The position numbers and the translations under genes were made by a program. The notes beneath the pieces were generated by a model. That model was not told where the DNA came from. It ran no database searches and saw only the letters and a list, made by a program, of their open reading frames with translations. 64,000 nucleotides of DNA from an uncultured Chryseobacterium sp. (GTDB lineage Bacteria; Bacteroidota; Bacteroidia; Flavobacteriales; Weeksellaceae): positions 108,960 through 172,959 of the forward strand of contig CAJYLO010000020.1 in the NCBI GenBank assembly GCA_913776245.1. Direction: 5' to 3'. Shown here in pieces: positions 15,797-23,096 of this stretch (positions are counted from its first letter, which is position 1; each line of letters starts with the position of its first letter).

Positions 15797-15805
15797 TAGA
15801 TGATT

Positions 15806-16105
15806 TTATTCTGTCATTCTTGATTTCAAATCCATATTAGCGCCAATAATTCTTGTAATTTCAATTTCATTGACATTCAAAATTCTGTAAAAGATAATAT
15901 GTCGATTCGCTAAAAATCCAAAAATGTCAGAAGCAATCTCGCTGTAGTTTTTACCAATATTGGGATTCTCTGAAAGCATTCGGCAGAAGCTGATTAGTTC
16001 TTCATAATATTTATCCGCTTGATTCTCCGACCAAGATTGATAAGTATATTCATAAATATTTGAAAGGTCTTCTACAGCTTTGTTTGTAAAGAAATATTTA
16101 GCCAT
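15806..16105 (-). CDS. parE: Toxin of a type II toxin-antitoxin pair, ParE/RelE superfamily
   Basis: 99 residues with the RelE/ParE fold pattern: FTNKAVEDLSNIYEYT at the start, a central NPNIGKNYSEI, and a closing strand RHIIFYRI followed by EIEITRII. ParE toxins poison DNA gyrase; RelE toxins cut mRNA. The ParD-like partner upstream argues for the ParE type. The start overlaps the antitoxin gene by 8 bp, so translation is coupled. The pair sits between pheA and an amino acid permease. Confidence 0.88.
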   Translation of the reverse strand: MAKYFFTNKAVEDLSNIYEYTYQSWSENQADKYYEELISFCRMLSENPNIGKNYSEIASDIFGFLANRHIIFYRILNVNEIEITRIIGANMDLKSRMTE

Positions 16106-16346
16106 TTTTAATTTTGGCTTTTAAGGATGCAAGATGATTATTGGGTTCAAAATCTTTTGCAATGCCACTTTTAATTCCTTCCTGAACAGCGTTTTTAAGA
16201 AATTGCAATTTATTTTCCTCCTCTTCCAAAAGTCTCAATCCTGCGCGGATAACTTCGCTGGCGTTCTTGAATCTTCCTTGCGAAATTTTATCGTCTACAA
16301 AGTCTTCAAAATGATCTCCTAGAGAAACGGATGTATTTCGTCCCAT
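16098..16346 (-). CDS. parD: Antitoxin of the type II pair, ParD family
   Basis: 82 residues. A ribbon-helix-helix DNA-binding N-terminus (NTSVSLGDHFEDFVDDKISQGRF, residues 4-26) is followed by the ParD signature NASEVIRAGLRLLEEEE. The tail is disordered and charged and would bind the toxin. The first gene of the operon encodes the antitoxin. A perfect 17-bp palindrome overlapping its promoter is a likely autoregulatory operator. Confidence 0.9.
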   Translation of the reverse strand: MGRNTSVSLGDHFEDFVDDKISQGRFKNASEVIRAGLRLLEEEENKLQFLKNAVQEGIKSGIAKDFEPNNHLASLKAKIKNG

Positions 16347-16366
16347 TTTAATTTTTTTAGGTTAAT

Positions 16367-16388
16367 CAAAGTTACCAAATTTTGGTAA
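16367..16388 (-). promoter_or_regulatory. parDE promoter overlapped by a 17-bp palindromic operator
   Basis: The plus strand CAAAGTTA (16367-16374) is TAACTTTG on the minus strand, a perfect -7 box 20 bases before the parD ATG. The palindrome TTACCAAATTTTGGTAA (16372-16388) has 8-base perfect arms and overlaps the box. Binding of ParD or ParDE there would block RNA polymerase. Both elements are seen; binding is inferred. Confidence 0.65.
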
Positions 16389-16407
16389 TTATTTTAAACT
16401 TATTTTT

Positions 16408-17817
16408 TTAATCTTCATCCCGAGTGTCGTCAAGATTAACAATTTTCTTATTAATAAAAAAATAAACCGGCAGCCCAAGCAAAATCAATCCCAATCCTGG
16501 CCAGGTATATTGTGGTTTATAAATGAATAACAGAATACAAAATCCGGTTCCGATTACAAGATAAAGAATCGGTGTGAAAGGGTAGAGAAATGTTTTGTAA
16601 CCTCTTTCCAGTTCAGGTTTTTTGATTCTCAGATAAATCACTCCAAAGACGGTAATCATATAAAACAAAACGATTACAAACGAGATCATATCCAACAAAT
16701 CACCGTATTGCCCACTCAGACAAAGTAAACTGGCCCAGATTCCCTGCATCCAAAGTGATTTTGCAGGAACGCCGCTTTTGTTATTTTCAACGGCGGATTT
16801 CAGAAACAAGCCGTCTTTTGCCATCGTCTGGAAAACCCTGGCACCTGCTAGAACAATGCCGTTCACACAGCCAAAAGTCGAAATCATCACAAGAACCGCA
16901 ATGATAATGGTTCCTGCATTGCCGAACATTTTTTCTGCAGCAGCAACAGCAACTCTGTCATTCGCTGCAAATGCGATAGAATCTCTGTCGAGTGCGTTCA
17001 GGTAAACAAAATTCACCAACAAATAAAGAATCATTACGGCAGAAGTTCCCAGAATCATTGCTTTTACAACGTTCTTTTTTGGATTCTCAATTTCGCCGGA
17101 GATGAAAGTCACATTTTCCCAGGCTACCGAACTAAAAACAGAACCGACCATTGCGGCTGCAATGCCGCCCAGAATAGTCGCTCCGGAGATACTTTTCCAT
17201 TCGGTTTGTTTCAGATTTTGGTAGGCGTCCCAGCCAAAACTCATATTAGAGTTCCAATTGGACTGATTGACTAAAACAAAACCTAAAACAATTAGACCCA
17301 AAAGTGCGATAATTTTGGATGAGGTAAAAATATTCTGGAGAAGTTTTCCGCTTTCTACGCCTCGTGTATTGACGAAAGTTAGAAACAAAATCACAACAAT
17401 CGCCAACATCTGGATCCACGTAATTTTAAAATCACCGTTCTGAAAAATCGGAGCAGCGTCATTAAGTGCAGGAACCAGATAAGCTGTAAATTTTCCAAAT
17501 GCCACAGCAACCGCCGCAATCGTTCCGGTTTGAATCACGGTGAACATTCCCCAGCCGTAGAGAAATCCCATTGGTTTACCAAAAATCTCGGTGATGTAAG
17601 TATATTGTCCGCCGGCTTTCGGAAACATCGCTGACAATTCGCCGTAACTGATTGCGGCAGCAACAGTCATAGCCGCAGTGATGAGCCAAACGACAATCAA
17701 CCAGTAACCGGAACCGAGATTTCGCATAATGTCGGCACTCACGATAAAAATCCCGCTTCCTATCATCGAGCCCATAACGATCATTACAGCGTCCCAGAGT
17801 TTGAGTTTCTTTTCCAT
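16408..17817 (-). CDS. APC family amino acid permease
   Basis: 469 residues with about 12 transmembrane helices. The family N-terminus LKLWDAVMIVMGSMIGSGIF includes the conserved GSGIF substrate/Na+ site region. SAMFPKAGGQYTYI matches the helix-3 signature of the amino acid/polyamine/organocation superfamily. The substrate cannot be told; the LAT/YfnA-like sequence suggests neutral amino acid exchange. It has its own -7 box at 17834-17841. Confidence 0.92.
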   Translation of the reverse strand: MEKKLKLWDAVMIVMGSMIGSGIFIVSADIMRNLGSGYWLIVVWLITAAMTVAAAISYGELSAMFPKAGGQYTYITEIFGKPMGFLYGWGMFTVIQTGTIAAVAVAFGKFTAYLVPALNDAAPIFQNGDFKITWIQMLAIVVILFLTFVNTRGVESGKLLQNIFTSSKIIALLGLIVLGFVLVNQSNWNSNMSFGWDAYQNLKQTEWKSISGATILGGIAAAMVGSVFSSVAWENVTFISGEIENPKKNVVKAMILGTSAVMILYLLVNFVYLNALDRDSIAFAANDRVAVAAAEKMFGNAGTIIIAVLVMISTFGCVNGIVLAGARVFQTMAKDGLFLKSAVENNKSGVPAKSLWMQGIWASLLCLSGQYGDLLDMISFVIVLFYMITVFGVIYLRIKKPELERGYKTFLYPFTPILYLVIGTGFCILLFIYKPQYTWPGLGLILLGLPVYFFINKKIVNLDDTRDED

Positions 17818-17833
17818 AGTTTTTCTTTGTAAC

Positions 17834-17841
17834 CAAATATA
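17834..17841 (-). promoter_or_regulatory. -7 box of the amino acid permease
   Basis: The plus strand CAAATATA is TATATTTG on the minus strand, a perfect TAnnTTTG box lying 16 bases before the ATG. Confidence 0.55.
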
Positions 17842-18020
17842 TAAAATCTTAACTTATCTTTTCTTAGAGTTTCATTTCGAATAATAACCTTAAACTGAAA
17901 ATTTTTAGGTTGATAGCTTATTAAGGTAAAAATAAAAGTAAAATTTTCTTAATAATTTTCTATAAAATGAAGCTTTTGTTAAGCTTTTGATAATGATTTG
18001 TGTGTTAGAATAGAAATCTT

Positions 18021-18028
18021 TAATTTTG
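18021..18028 (+). promoter_or_regulatory. -7 box of the HAD protein gene
   Basis: TAATTTTG matches TAnnTTTG, with a TTTG at 17997-18000 placed as a -33 element 20 bp upstream. It lies 20 bases before the ATG at 18049 and rules out earlier in-frame starts. Confidence 0.6.
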
Positions 18029-18048
18029 CCAACTTAATTTTGAATCTG

Positions 18049-18450
18049 ATGGAATTAGAATACATAGAACATCTGAGCCCGATGCTGAAAGGTGATATTA
18101 AAAATTACCTGATCGATATCGATGGAACGATTACGGATGATGTCCCGAATGAAGAACCGGAAAGAATGATTACCTGCGAGCCGTTTCCGGATGCGTTGGA
18201 AACAATTAATAAATGGTATGATGAAGGTCACCAGATCTGTTTCTTTACATCAAGAACCGAAGATCTCAGACAGATCACAGAAGAATGGCTGGACAAACAC
18301 GGATTCAGATACCACAGTGTGCTGATGGGAAAACCAAGAGGCGGAAATTACCACTGGATAGATAATCACCTTGTAAAAGCAACAAGATACAAAGGAAAAT
18401 TCACGGATATGGTTGAAAAACAAGTAACCATAGAGGTTTTCCGGGACTAA
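18049..18450 (+). CDS. HAD superfamily phosphatase-like protein
   Basis: 133 residues. The HAD nucleophile motif is YLIDIDGTITDDVP (D-x-D-G-T). FFTSRTEDLRQITEEWL supplies motif II and the helix after it. The HWIDNHL region holds motif IV-like Asp residues. It has the small, cap-less layout of nucleotide/sugar phosphate phosphatases. The substrate is unknown. It is 100 bp upstream of serA and in the same direction, so a link to phosphoserine metabolism is possible but unproven. Confidence 0.8.
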   Translation: MELEYIEHLSPMLKGDIKNYLIDIDGTITDDVPNEEPERMITCEPFPDALETINKWYDEGHQICFFTSRTEDLRQITEEWLDKHGFRYHSVLMGKPRGGNYHWIDNHLVKATRYKGKFTDMVEKQVTIEVFRD

Positions 18451-18451
18451 A

Positions 18452-18536
18452 AATATCAATGATAAAATAATAGGCGATAAATGATGTTGTTTAGAGTCAA
18501 TGAAACATCAATAATCATCTATCATCTATCAAACAT
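18452..18536. repeat. Inverted word element (GATAAATGATG family) upstream of serA
   Basis: GGCGATAAATGATGTT on the left faces AACATCAATAATCATC plus TATCATCTATCAAACATT on the right around about 14 bases. It lies in the likely serA leader and could fold. Confidence 0.5.
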
Positions 18537-18550
18537 TAACTATAAAAAAC

Positions 18551-19507
18551 ATGAAAGTACTTGCTAATGACGGGCTGACACAGTCCGGAATAGATGCGCT
18601 AAAAAATAACTTATTCGAAGTGATTACGGATAAAGTACCTCAGGATAATCTGATTACTTATATAAACGAGAACCAAGTTACAGTATTGCTTGTAAGAAGC
18701 GCCACTAAAGTAACAAAGGAAATAATAGACCACTGTCCGAGCCTGGAGATCATCGGCAGAGGTGGTGTTGGGATGGACAACATCGAGGTGGCTTACGCAA
18801 GAGAAAAAGGCAAACACGTGATCAATACGCCTGCAGCTTCTTCGGAATCTGTAGCGGAACTGGTTTTTGCTCATTTGTTTTCGGGAAGCAGATTTCTTCA
18901 GGATTCTAACAGGCAGATGCCTGTGAAAGGTAATACCGAGTTTGCAAAACTGAAGAAAGCTTATGAAAAAGGCGTTGAACTGAGAGGTAAAACGATCGGA
19001 ATTGTAGGGATCGGAAGAATCGGGCAGGAGGTTGCGAGAATAGCGCTTGGATTAGGAATGAAGGTGATTGCTTCTGATACCAGAATCGGGAAAGCAAGTG
19101 TACGTGTGGACTTCTATAACCAGCAGTATATCAATGTGGAAATAGAAACGGAGCCACTGGAGCAATTGATCCAGCACGCAGATTTTATTACGCTTCACGT
19201 TCCGGCTCAGGATGGGCCTATTATAGGAAAAGCGGAATTGGAGAAAATGAAAACCGGAGCAGCCATCGTGAACTGTGCCAGAGGTGGCGTGATAGATGAG
19301 GAAGCTTTGATTGAGGCTTTAGATTCCGGTAAATTAGCATTTGCAGGTCTTGATGTTTTCGAGAACGAACCTACACCTTCCGAAAAGATTCTGACACATC
19401 CGAAGATTTCTCTTACACCTCACACCGGTGCAGCTACGGAAGAAGCTCAGGACAGAATCGGAACTGAACTGGCAAATCAGATCGCCAGCATACTTTTGGT
19501 TAAATAA
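18551..19507 (+). CDS. serA: D-3-phosphoglycerate dehydrogenase
   Basis: It oxidises 3-phosphoglycerate at the first step of serine synthesis. 318 residues, the short form without a C-terminal ACT domain. The NAD motif is GIVGIGRIGQEVARIA at about 149-164. NCARGGVIDEEAL and the catalytic TPHTGAATEEAQ (His) are typical of D-2-hydroxyacid dehydrogenases. Another 2-hydroxyacid substrate is possible, but the sequence fits SerA best. serC is not in the window. Confidence 0.87.
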   Translation: MKVLANDGLTQSGIDALKNNLFEVITDKVPQDNLITYINENQVTVLLVRSATKVTKEIIDHCPSLEIIGRGGVGMDNIEVAYAREKGKHVINTPAASSESVAELVFAHLFSGSRFLQDSNRQMPVKGNTEFAKLKKAYEKGVELRGKTIGIVGIGRIGQEVARIALGLGMKVIASDTRIGKASVRVDFYNQQYINVEIETEPLEQLIQHADFITLHVPAQDGPIIGKAELEKMKTGAAIVNCARGGVIDEEALIEALDSGKLAFAGLDVFENEPTPSEKILTHPKISLTPHTGAATEEAQDRIGTELANQIASILLVK

Positions 19508-19524
19508 TTTAACTTAAACATAAA

Positions 19525-19558
19525 AATTAAGGCTCGTTTTTTAACGGGCATTTTTTAT
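19525..19558 (+). terminator. Terminator of serA
   Basis: GCTCGTT and AACGGGC form a stem with a G-U pair and a short T loop, followed by a T-run (19551-19556). Confidence 0.65.
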
Positions 19559-19603
19559 TTTCCCGGTTCAGATTAAAATTTTACTTTTGTTGAGAATTTT
19601 TAT

Positions 19604-19684
19604 GGCAGCTTAATCCGTCTTCCGCTCCCAATCTTTTTGTTCCGCTTCGCTCCACAAAAAGGATTTCCGCTCAAGCCGGGCTGC
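19604..19684 (+). repeat. Dispersed GGCAGCTT...GGGCTGC hairpin element, copy 1
   Basis: It begins GGCAGCTTAATCCGTCTTCC and ends CGCTCAAGCCGGGCTGC. The inner arms CTTTTTGT and ACAAAAAG pair around TCCGCTTCGCTCC. Three more copies in the same orientation occur at 24686, 44262 and 63721. It stands between serA and ansA. Confidence 0.75.
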
Positions 19685-19713
19685 AGTTTTTGCCTTAGAA
19701 GTAACATTCTCTT

Positions 19714-20733
19714 ATGAAAAGAAAAGTCCTACTGATATACACCGGTGGAACCATCGGTATGGAAAAAGATTACTCAACAGGAAGTCTCGTCCCATTTGAT
19801 TTTTCCACCATTTTCAAAAGAATCCCGGAAATGAACCTTCTGGAATGTGAAGTATCGGTTCACCCATTCGAAAATCCGGTAGATTCTTCTGATATGGGAC
19901 CAAAAGAATGGCGGATGATTGCCGAGTGGATCCATAAAAATTACGACGCTTTTGACGGCTTTCTGATTCTTCACGGAACAGATACAATGTCTTACACGGC
20001 TTCTGCGCTTAGTTTTATGCTGAAAAACCTTGGCAAGCCTGTGATTCTGACAGGCTCTCAATTGCCGATTGGAGATCTGCGGACCGATGCAAAAGAAAAT
20101 CTCTTGACAAGTCTTTATTATGCCAGTCATTATGAAAATGATGAAGCAGTGATTAAGGAAGTTGCTATTTACTTTGAATATAAGCTTCTCCGCGGTAACC
20201 GCAGCTTAAAATATTCCGCCGAATTCTTCGATGCTTACCAGAGTCCTAATTATCCTATTTTAGGGCAATCCGGTGTTCATCTCAACATTGAAAAAGATTT
20301 GCTTTGGACACCGAAAGGTAAATTTCAATTAGATACTTATCTGAATGAGAATGTCCTGTTTTACAGGATTTTTCCGGGAATGAACTTCGAATCTTTGTTG
20401 GAACTGAAAACACCGGAAGCGATTGTTTTGCAGGTTTTTGGTTCAGGAACCATCTTTAACAGTGAAAAAACACAATCTGTTCTGCAGGAACTGAGAAACC
20501 GCGGAATCGAGATTGTGGTCATCAGCCAATGTATTTCCGGCGGCATCAGCTTCGGGAAGTACAGCAATAGCAACATTTTTACAAAAGTTGGCGCCATCAG
20601 CGGAAAGGATATGACCGCAGAAGCAGCCATAACAAAAGTGATGCATATTTTAAAGAATCCAAGCTACAAGAATTCTTTTCACAAGGCCTTCAGCGAAAAT
20701 ATTTGTGGAGAAATTACAGAAGACTTTCAATAA
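19714..20733 (+). CDS. ansA: Type I L-asparaginase (cytoplasmic)
   Basis: It hydrolyses asparagine to aspartate and ammonia. 339 residues, no signal peptide, so cytoplasmic. The first catalytic Thr is in IYTGGTIGMEK, and the second motif is ILHGTDTMSYTASALSF. QCISGGISFGKYSN lies in the C-terminal domain. Length and motifs match the AnsA branch. The gene stands alone, with a dispersed repeat upstream and tRNA-Ser downstream. Confidence 0.93.
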   Translation: MKRKVLLIYTGGTIGMEKDYSTGSLVPFDFSTIFKRIPEMNLLECEVSVHPFENPVDSSDMGPKEWRMIAEWIHKNYDAFDGFLILHGTDTMSYTASALSFMLKNLGKPVILTGSQLPIGDLRTDAKENLLTSLYYASHYENDEAVIKEVAIYFEYKLLRGNRSLKYSAEFFDAYQSPNYPILGQSGVHLNIEKDLLWTPKGKFQLDTYLNENVLFYRIFPGMNFESLLELKTPEAIVLQVFGSGTIFNSEKTQSVLQELRNRGIEIVVISQCISGGISFGKYSNSNIFTKVGAISGKDMTAEAAITKVMHILKNPSYKNSFHKAFSENICGEITEDFQ

Positions 20734-20737
20734 TCTT

Positions 20738-20766
20738 TTGTTAATACAGATATTTCATTATATTTG
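20738..20766 (+). promoter_or_regulatory. Promoter of tRNA-Ser
   Basis: A TTG (20738-20740) and TATATTTG (20759-20766) are 18 bp apart. This is a textbook Bacteroidota -33/-7 pair ending 11 bases before the tRNA. Confidence 0.65.
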
Positions 20767-20777
20767 CAACCTCAATT

Positions 20778-20864
20778 AGAGAGGTGTCCGAGTGGTTGAA
20801 GGAGCTACCCTGGAAAGGTAGTATACGGGTAACTGTATCGAGGGTTCGAATCCCTTCCTCTCTG
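20778..20864 (+). tRNA. tRNA-Ser with anticodon GGA
   Basis: The acceptor stem AGAGAGG pairs with CCTCTCT. The D-arm starts TGTCCGAGTGG. The anticodon loop CTGGAAA reads GGA, which decodes serine UCC/UCU. A long variable arm (TATACGGGTAACTGTATC) marks a class II tRNA. The T-arm is AGGGTTCGAATCCCT. The CCA end is not encoded, as is common in this group. Confidence 0.96.
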
Positions 20865-20870
20865 CATTTT

Positions 20871-20900
20871 AAAAAGCGTTGATTATCAACGCTTTTTTTT
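20871..20900. terminator. Terminator after tRNA-Ser, shared with the converging lipoprotein gene
   Basis: AAAGCGTTGA and TCAACGCTTT pair around TTA, flanked by A-runs on the left and T-runs on the right. Confidence 0.85.
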
Positions 20901-21444
20901 ATTTTACCTTTTCCAGAAGATACAATTTAGTCCCGGAAAAAGAAAGTTTCGGCATCAGGATGCCTTCCAGAACCATTGTTTTGCTATTTACATCAATCAC
21001 AGAAATGTAATTACTAGAATTGAATTCGATGTAATTTTCCTTTTCCTTGGTGAGCGGATTTTTCCCGAATTCGAAGCTGTATTTTTGCCATTCTTCATCT
21101 TCGGAGCTGCAATGAACCGGTTTGAACTTTGATCTTTTGGATTTAAAAACAATCTGGTCAAAACCTCCTGAACAATCTGAACTGAAAGATGTGTCCGGAT
21201 TCTGATCATTGGTAAACTCTTCAAATGAACCTTTGTAGGCACCCAAAATTTTCCAGGTTCCGTCAATTCGGTCTTCATCAATTTTTCCGCTGGCTTTGCT
21301 TACAGCCCAACTCACCCCGTTAACTGTTCCCTTGACAGCTTTATAACCAACTTTAGCAACCCCTTTAACTGCTTTTGCAGCAGTAGAAACGATACAAGAT
21401 TGCAATAAAACAACAGAACATATTAAAACAATGCTTTTTTTCAT
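20899..21444 (-). CDS. Lipoprotein of unknown function
   Basis: 181 residues. The signal peptide has a lipobox VVLLQSC (Cys about 17). The next segment is small-residue and Lys-rich (TAAKAVKGVAKVGYKAVKGT), possibly amphipathic. From about residue 60, DGTWKILGAYKGSFEEF begins a domain like the lipocalin-type folds common in Bacteroidota lipoproteins, with Cys at two internal positions. No specific function can be given. Confidence 0.8.
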   Translation of the reverse strand: MKKSIVLICSVVLLQSCIVSTAAKAVKGVAKVGYKAVKGTVNGVSWAVSKASGKIDEDRIDGTWKILGAYKGSFEEFTNDQNPDTSFSSDCSGGFDQIVFKSKRSKFKPVHCSSEDEEWQKYSFEFGKNPLTKEKENYIEFNSSNYISVIDVNSKTMVLEGILMPKLSFSGTKLYLLEKVK

Positions 21445-21760
21445 ATTCAGATTTTTAATATACTAAGATAGTCACTAAAATCATTTATACAATCATTGTG
21501 AAATTTTAATTTTTTTAATCAATAAAGAATCATTAATATTACTGGGTTTGTTTTTAATAATCTCTATTTCAATATGAGATAAACTTTGTTATAATAATTT
21601 AGCTATTAGCTGTTCGAAATTGTTGTTTTAACCGAATTTATTGCTGATTATAACACAAATATTGTTGGTAAATATTTAATATTCAATAAGTTATTTTTAT
21701 TTTCCAAAGATTTAATGGAATAATTGTTGGTCGCACTTTCTGAATATAAAAATAATTGTT
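21445..21760. other. AT-rich gap without a recognisable gene
   Basis: About 316 bases of very AT-rich DNA separate a minus-strand and a plus-strand lipoprotein gene. It must contain both promoters. I see no long open frame, clear repeat or RNA fold, and no perfect TAnnTTTG box. Confidence 0.6.
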
Positions 21761-21961
21761 ATGAAAAATTTTTTGTTCACAATGTTTGGCGTTTCAGTGA
21801 TTATGCTGAGCTGCTCCAAAAAAGAAACTAGTTATCAGAACAGCGGCATAGATTCCAGTGCTTCTGATAATGCGACGGGCTATAACCAGAATAATACGGA
21901 TTCGGTATCTGTAAAAACGGATACAATGAAAACAAGGATTGATTCTGTGCAGACGCGTTAA
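21761..21961 (+). CDS. Small lipoprotein
   Basis: 66 residues. The signal peptide has lipobox VIMLSC (Cys about 18). The mature part is low-complexity, rich in Ser, Thr, Asp and Asn, and ends KTDTMKTRIDSVQTR. It has a clear terminator. A 77-residue protein at 51896 has the same plan. Its function is unknown; such short acidic lipoproteins may be envelope stress or surface proteins. Confidence 0.7.
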   Translation: MKNFLFTMFGVSVIMLSCSKKETSYQNSGIDSSASDNATGYNQNNTDSVSVKTDTMKTRIDSVQTR

Positions 21962-21992
21962 ACCCCGCATTATTAAAACTTTTTAGTTTTTC

Positions 21993-22024
21993 TTCCCAAT
22001 AATTAAAATTGGGAATTTTTTTTA
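21993..22024 (+). terminator. Terminator of the small lipoprotein gene
   Basis: TTCCCAAT (21993-22000) pairs with ATTGGGAA (22008-22015) and is followed by a run of nine or more T's. Confidence 0.75.
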
Positions 22025-22207
22025 GATTTATTCTTCCAACACTTTTATGACCAGAATCATAAATTTTCATAGCCTATAATTTTAATTTTGAAATCAATTT
22101 AGTGGCTGCTTACAGTTGCAGGCCTGTTTTAACTTCTGATTTTTAAAATAGAAAAAGTTATCTATGAACTGTGAAAAACTACAAAATCTCTGAGGTCAGA
22201 ACGTTTC

Positions 22208-22462
22208 GTGAAGATCTTGGATCAGAGTCAGAAATTTGAGAAGAATGCCATTGTCTATGCAAAAGAAATCAATCAAAATGTTTTTCTTCTTTTTGTGATC
22301 GTTGACAGTCTGAAGTCTAATAAGATCTATGCATCTATTGCAAGCTATAACAACATTGAAAGTATCGGGAAAGAAGATCCGCTTCAGGTGATGTTCCATC
22401 TGGACATTAATAGTAAAGAAGATTTCCATTATCTTGAAAAATATGTTAATGTTTTAGTTTAG
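22208..22462 (+). CDS. Small uncharacterised protein with an uncertain start
   Basis: Up to 84 residues from a GTG at 22208. The frame is open back to a stop at 22172-22174 and contains no ATG near its start. The product has a hydrophobic strand-like core (NVFLLFVIVDSL) and ends FHYLEKYVNVLV. Another frame starting GTG at 22171 runs 22 codons beside it, so a frameshift near 22205-22270 is possible. No family recognised. Confidence 0.45.
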   Translation: MKILDQSQKFEKNAIVYAKEINQNVFLLFVIVDSLKSNKIYASIASYNNIESIGKEDPLQVMFHLDINSKEDFHYLEKYVNVLV

Positions 22463-22534
22463 CATAATATGTGGCAAAGCTTTTGTTAAGGTGAGATTAA
22501 CAAACAATATTACATTAAACATTCAACAAAACTT

Positions 22535-23041
22535 ATGGAATTCCCTAAAATATTATTAAACAAAATCAGTCACTATCTTATCGACAGGAATGAAAAAATT
22601 TCTATTGCAGAAACAGTGACTTCCGGATTTGTACAGCTGGCATTCTCACAGATGCCGGATGCCCAGCAGTTTTTCTGTGGTGGTATTACAGCTTTTACCA
22701 ATGATGAAAAAATCAGACATTTCGGGCTTGATGCTGAAGAGGCTCAATCCGTAAATTGTGTATCCGAAGGGATCACAGAGAAAATGGCACTGAATGTGGC
22801 GCAGAAGTTCGGGACAGAATGGTCTGTTGCCACTACTGGTTATTCTGTTCCTGTTGCAGAATCTGATTACGAAATCTTTGCTTATTACAGCATTGCTTAC
22901 AGAGGTGAAGTTATTTTTTCTGATAAAATAGAGCTGCATCCGCTTACTAAAGCGCTGGATGCCCAGAATTATTTTGCGGAATGTATCCTTAGCAGCCTGC
23001 GTTGCGAGGTTAAAAAGAATCTCTTACAGCTGAGTGTCTAG
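22535..23041 (+). CDS. CinA C-terminal domain protein (PncC-like)
   Basis: 168 residues, the length of stand-alone CinA-C/PncC proteins, which deamidate nicotinamide mononucleotide. The usual AESCTGG motif reads AETVTSGF here. The later part, CGGITAFTNDEKIRHFGL and WSVATTGYSVPV, fits the family, though GxxGPxG is also altered. It may have lost or changed its activity. ATG start at 22535; a shared terminator follows the stop. Confidence 0.75.
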   Translation: MEFPKILLNKISHYLIDRNEKISIAETVTSGFVQLAFSQMPDAQQFFCGGITAFTNDEKIRHFGLDAEEAQSVNCVSEGITEKMALNVAQKFGTEWSVATTGYSVPVAESDYEIFAYYSIAYRGEVIFSDKIELHPLTKALDAQNYFAECILSSLRCEVKKNLLQLSV

Positions 23042-23058
23042 CTCATCAGTAAAGGAAT

Positions 23059-23096
23059 AAAAAACCTCTGACTTAGACGGGTCAGAGGTTTTTTAT
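23059..23096. terminator. Bidirectional terminator between the CinA-C and LptF/G genes
   Basis: AAACCTCTGAC and GTCAGAGGTTT are an 11-bp perfect stem with an 8-base loop, with A's on the left and T's on the right. It serves both converging genes. Confidence 0.88.

Noticed and set aside
15806..17817. Genomic island marked by the toxin-antitoxin pair
   Set aside because: No integrase, attachment repeats or composition shift was seen; the pair is simply inserted between core genes.
20778..20864. Integration site at tRNA-Ser
   Set aside because: No integrase or repeated 3' tRNA end is found within the window, and the downstream genes look like ordinary chromosome.
22196..22429. Minus-strand 77-residue frame
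   Set aside because: It overlaps the plus-strand 22208 gene, is weakly hydrophobic and has no clear start context. The plus frame is somewhat better, but both are uncertain.
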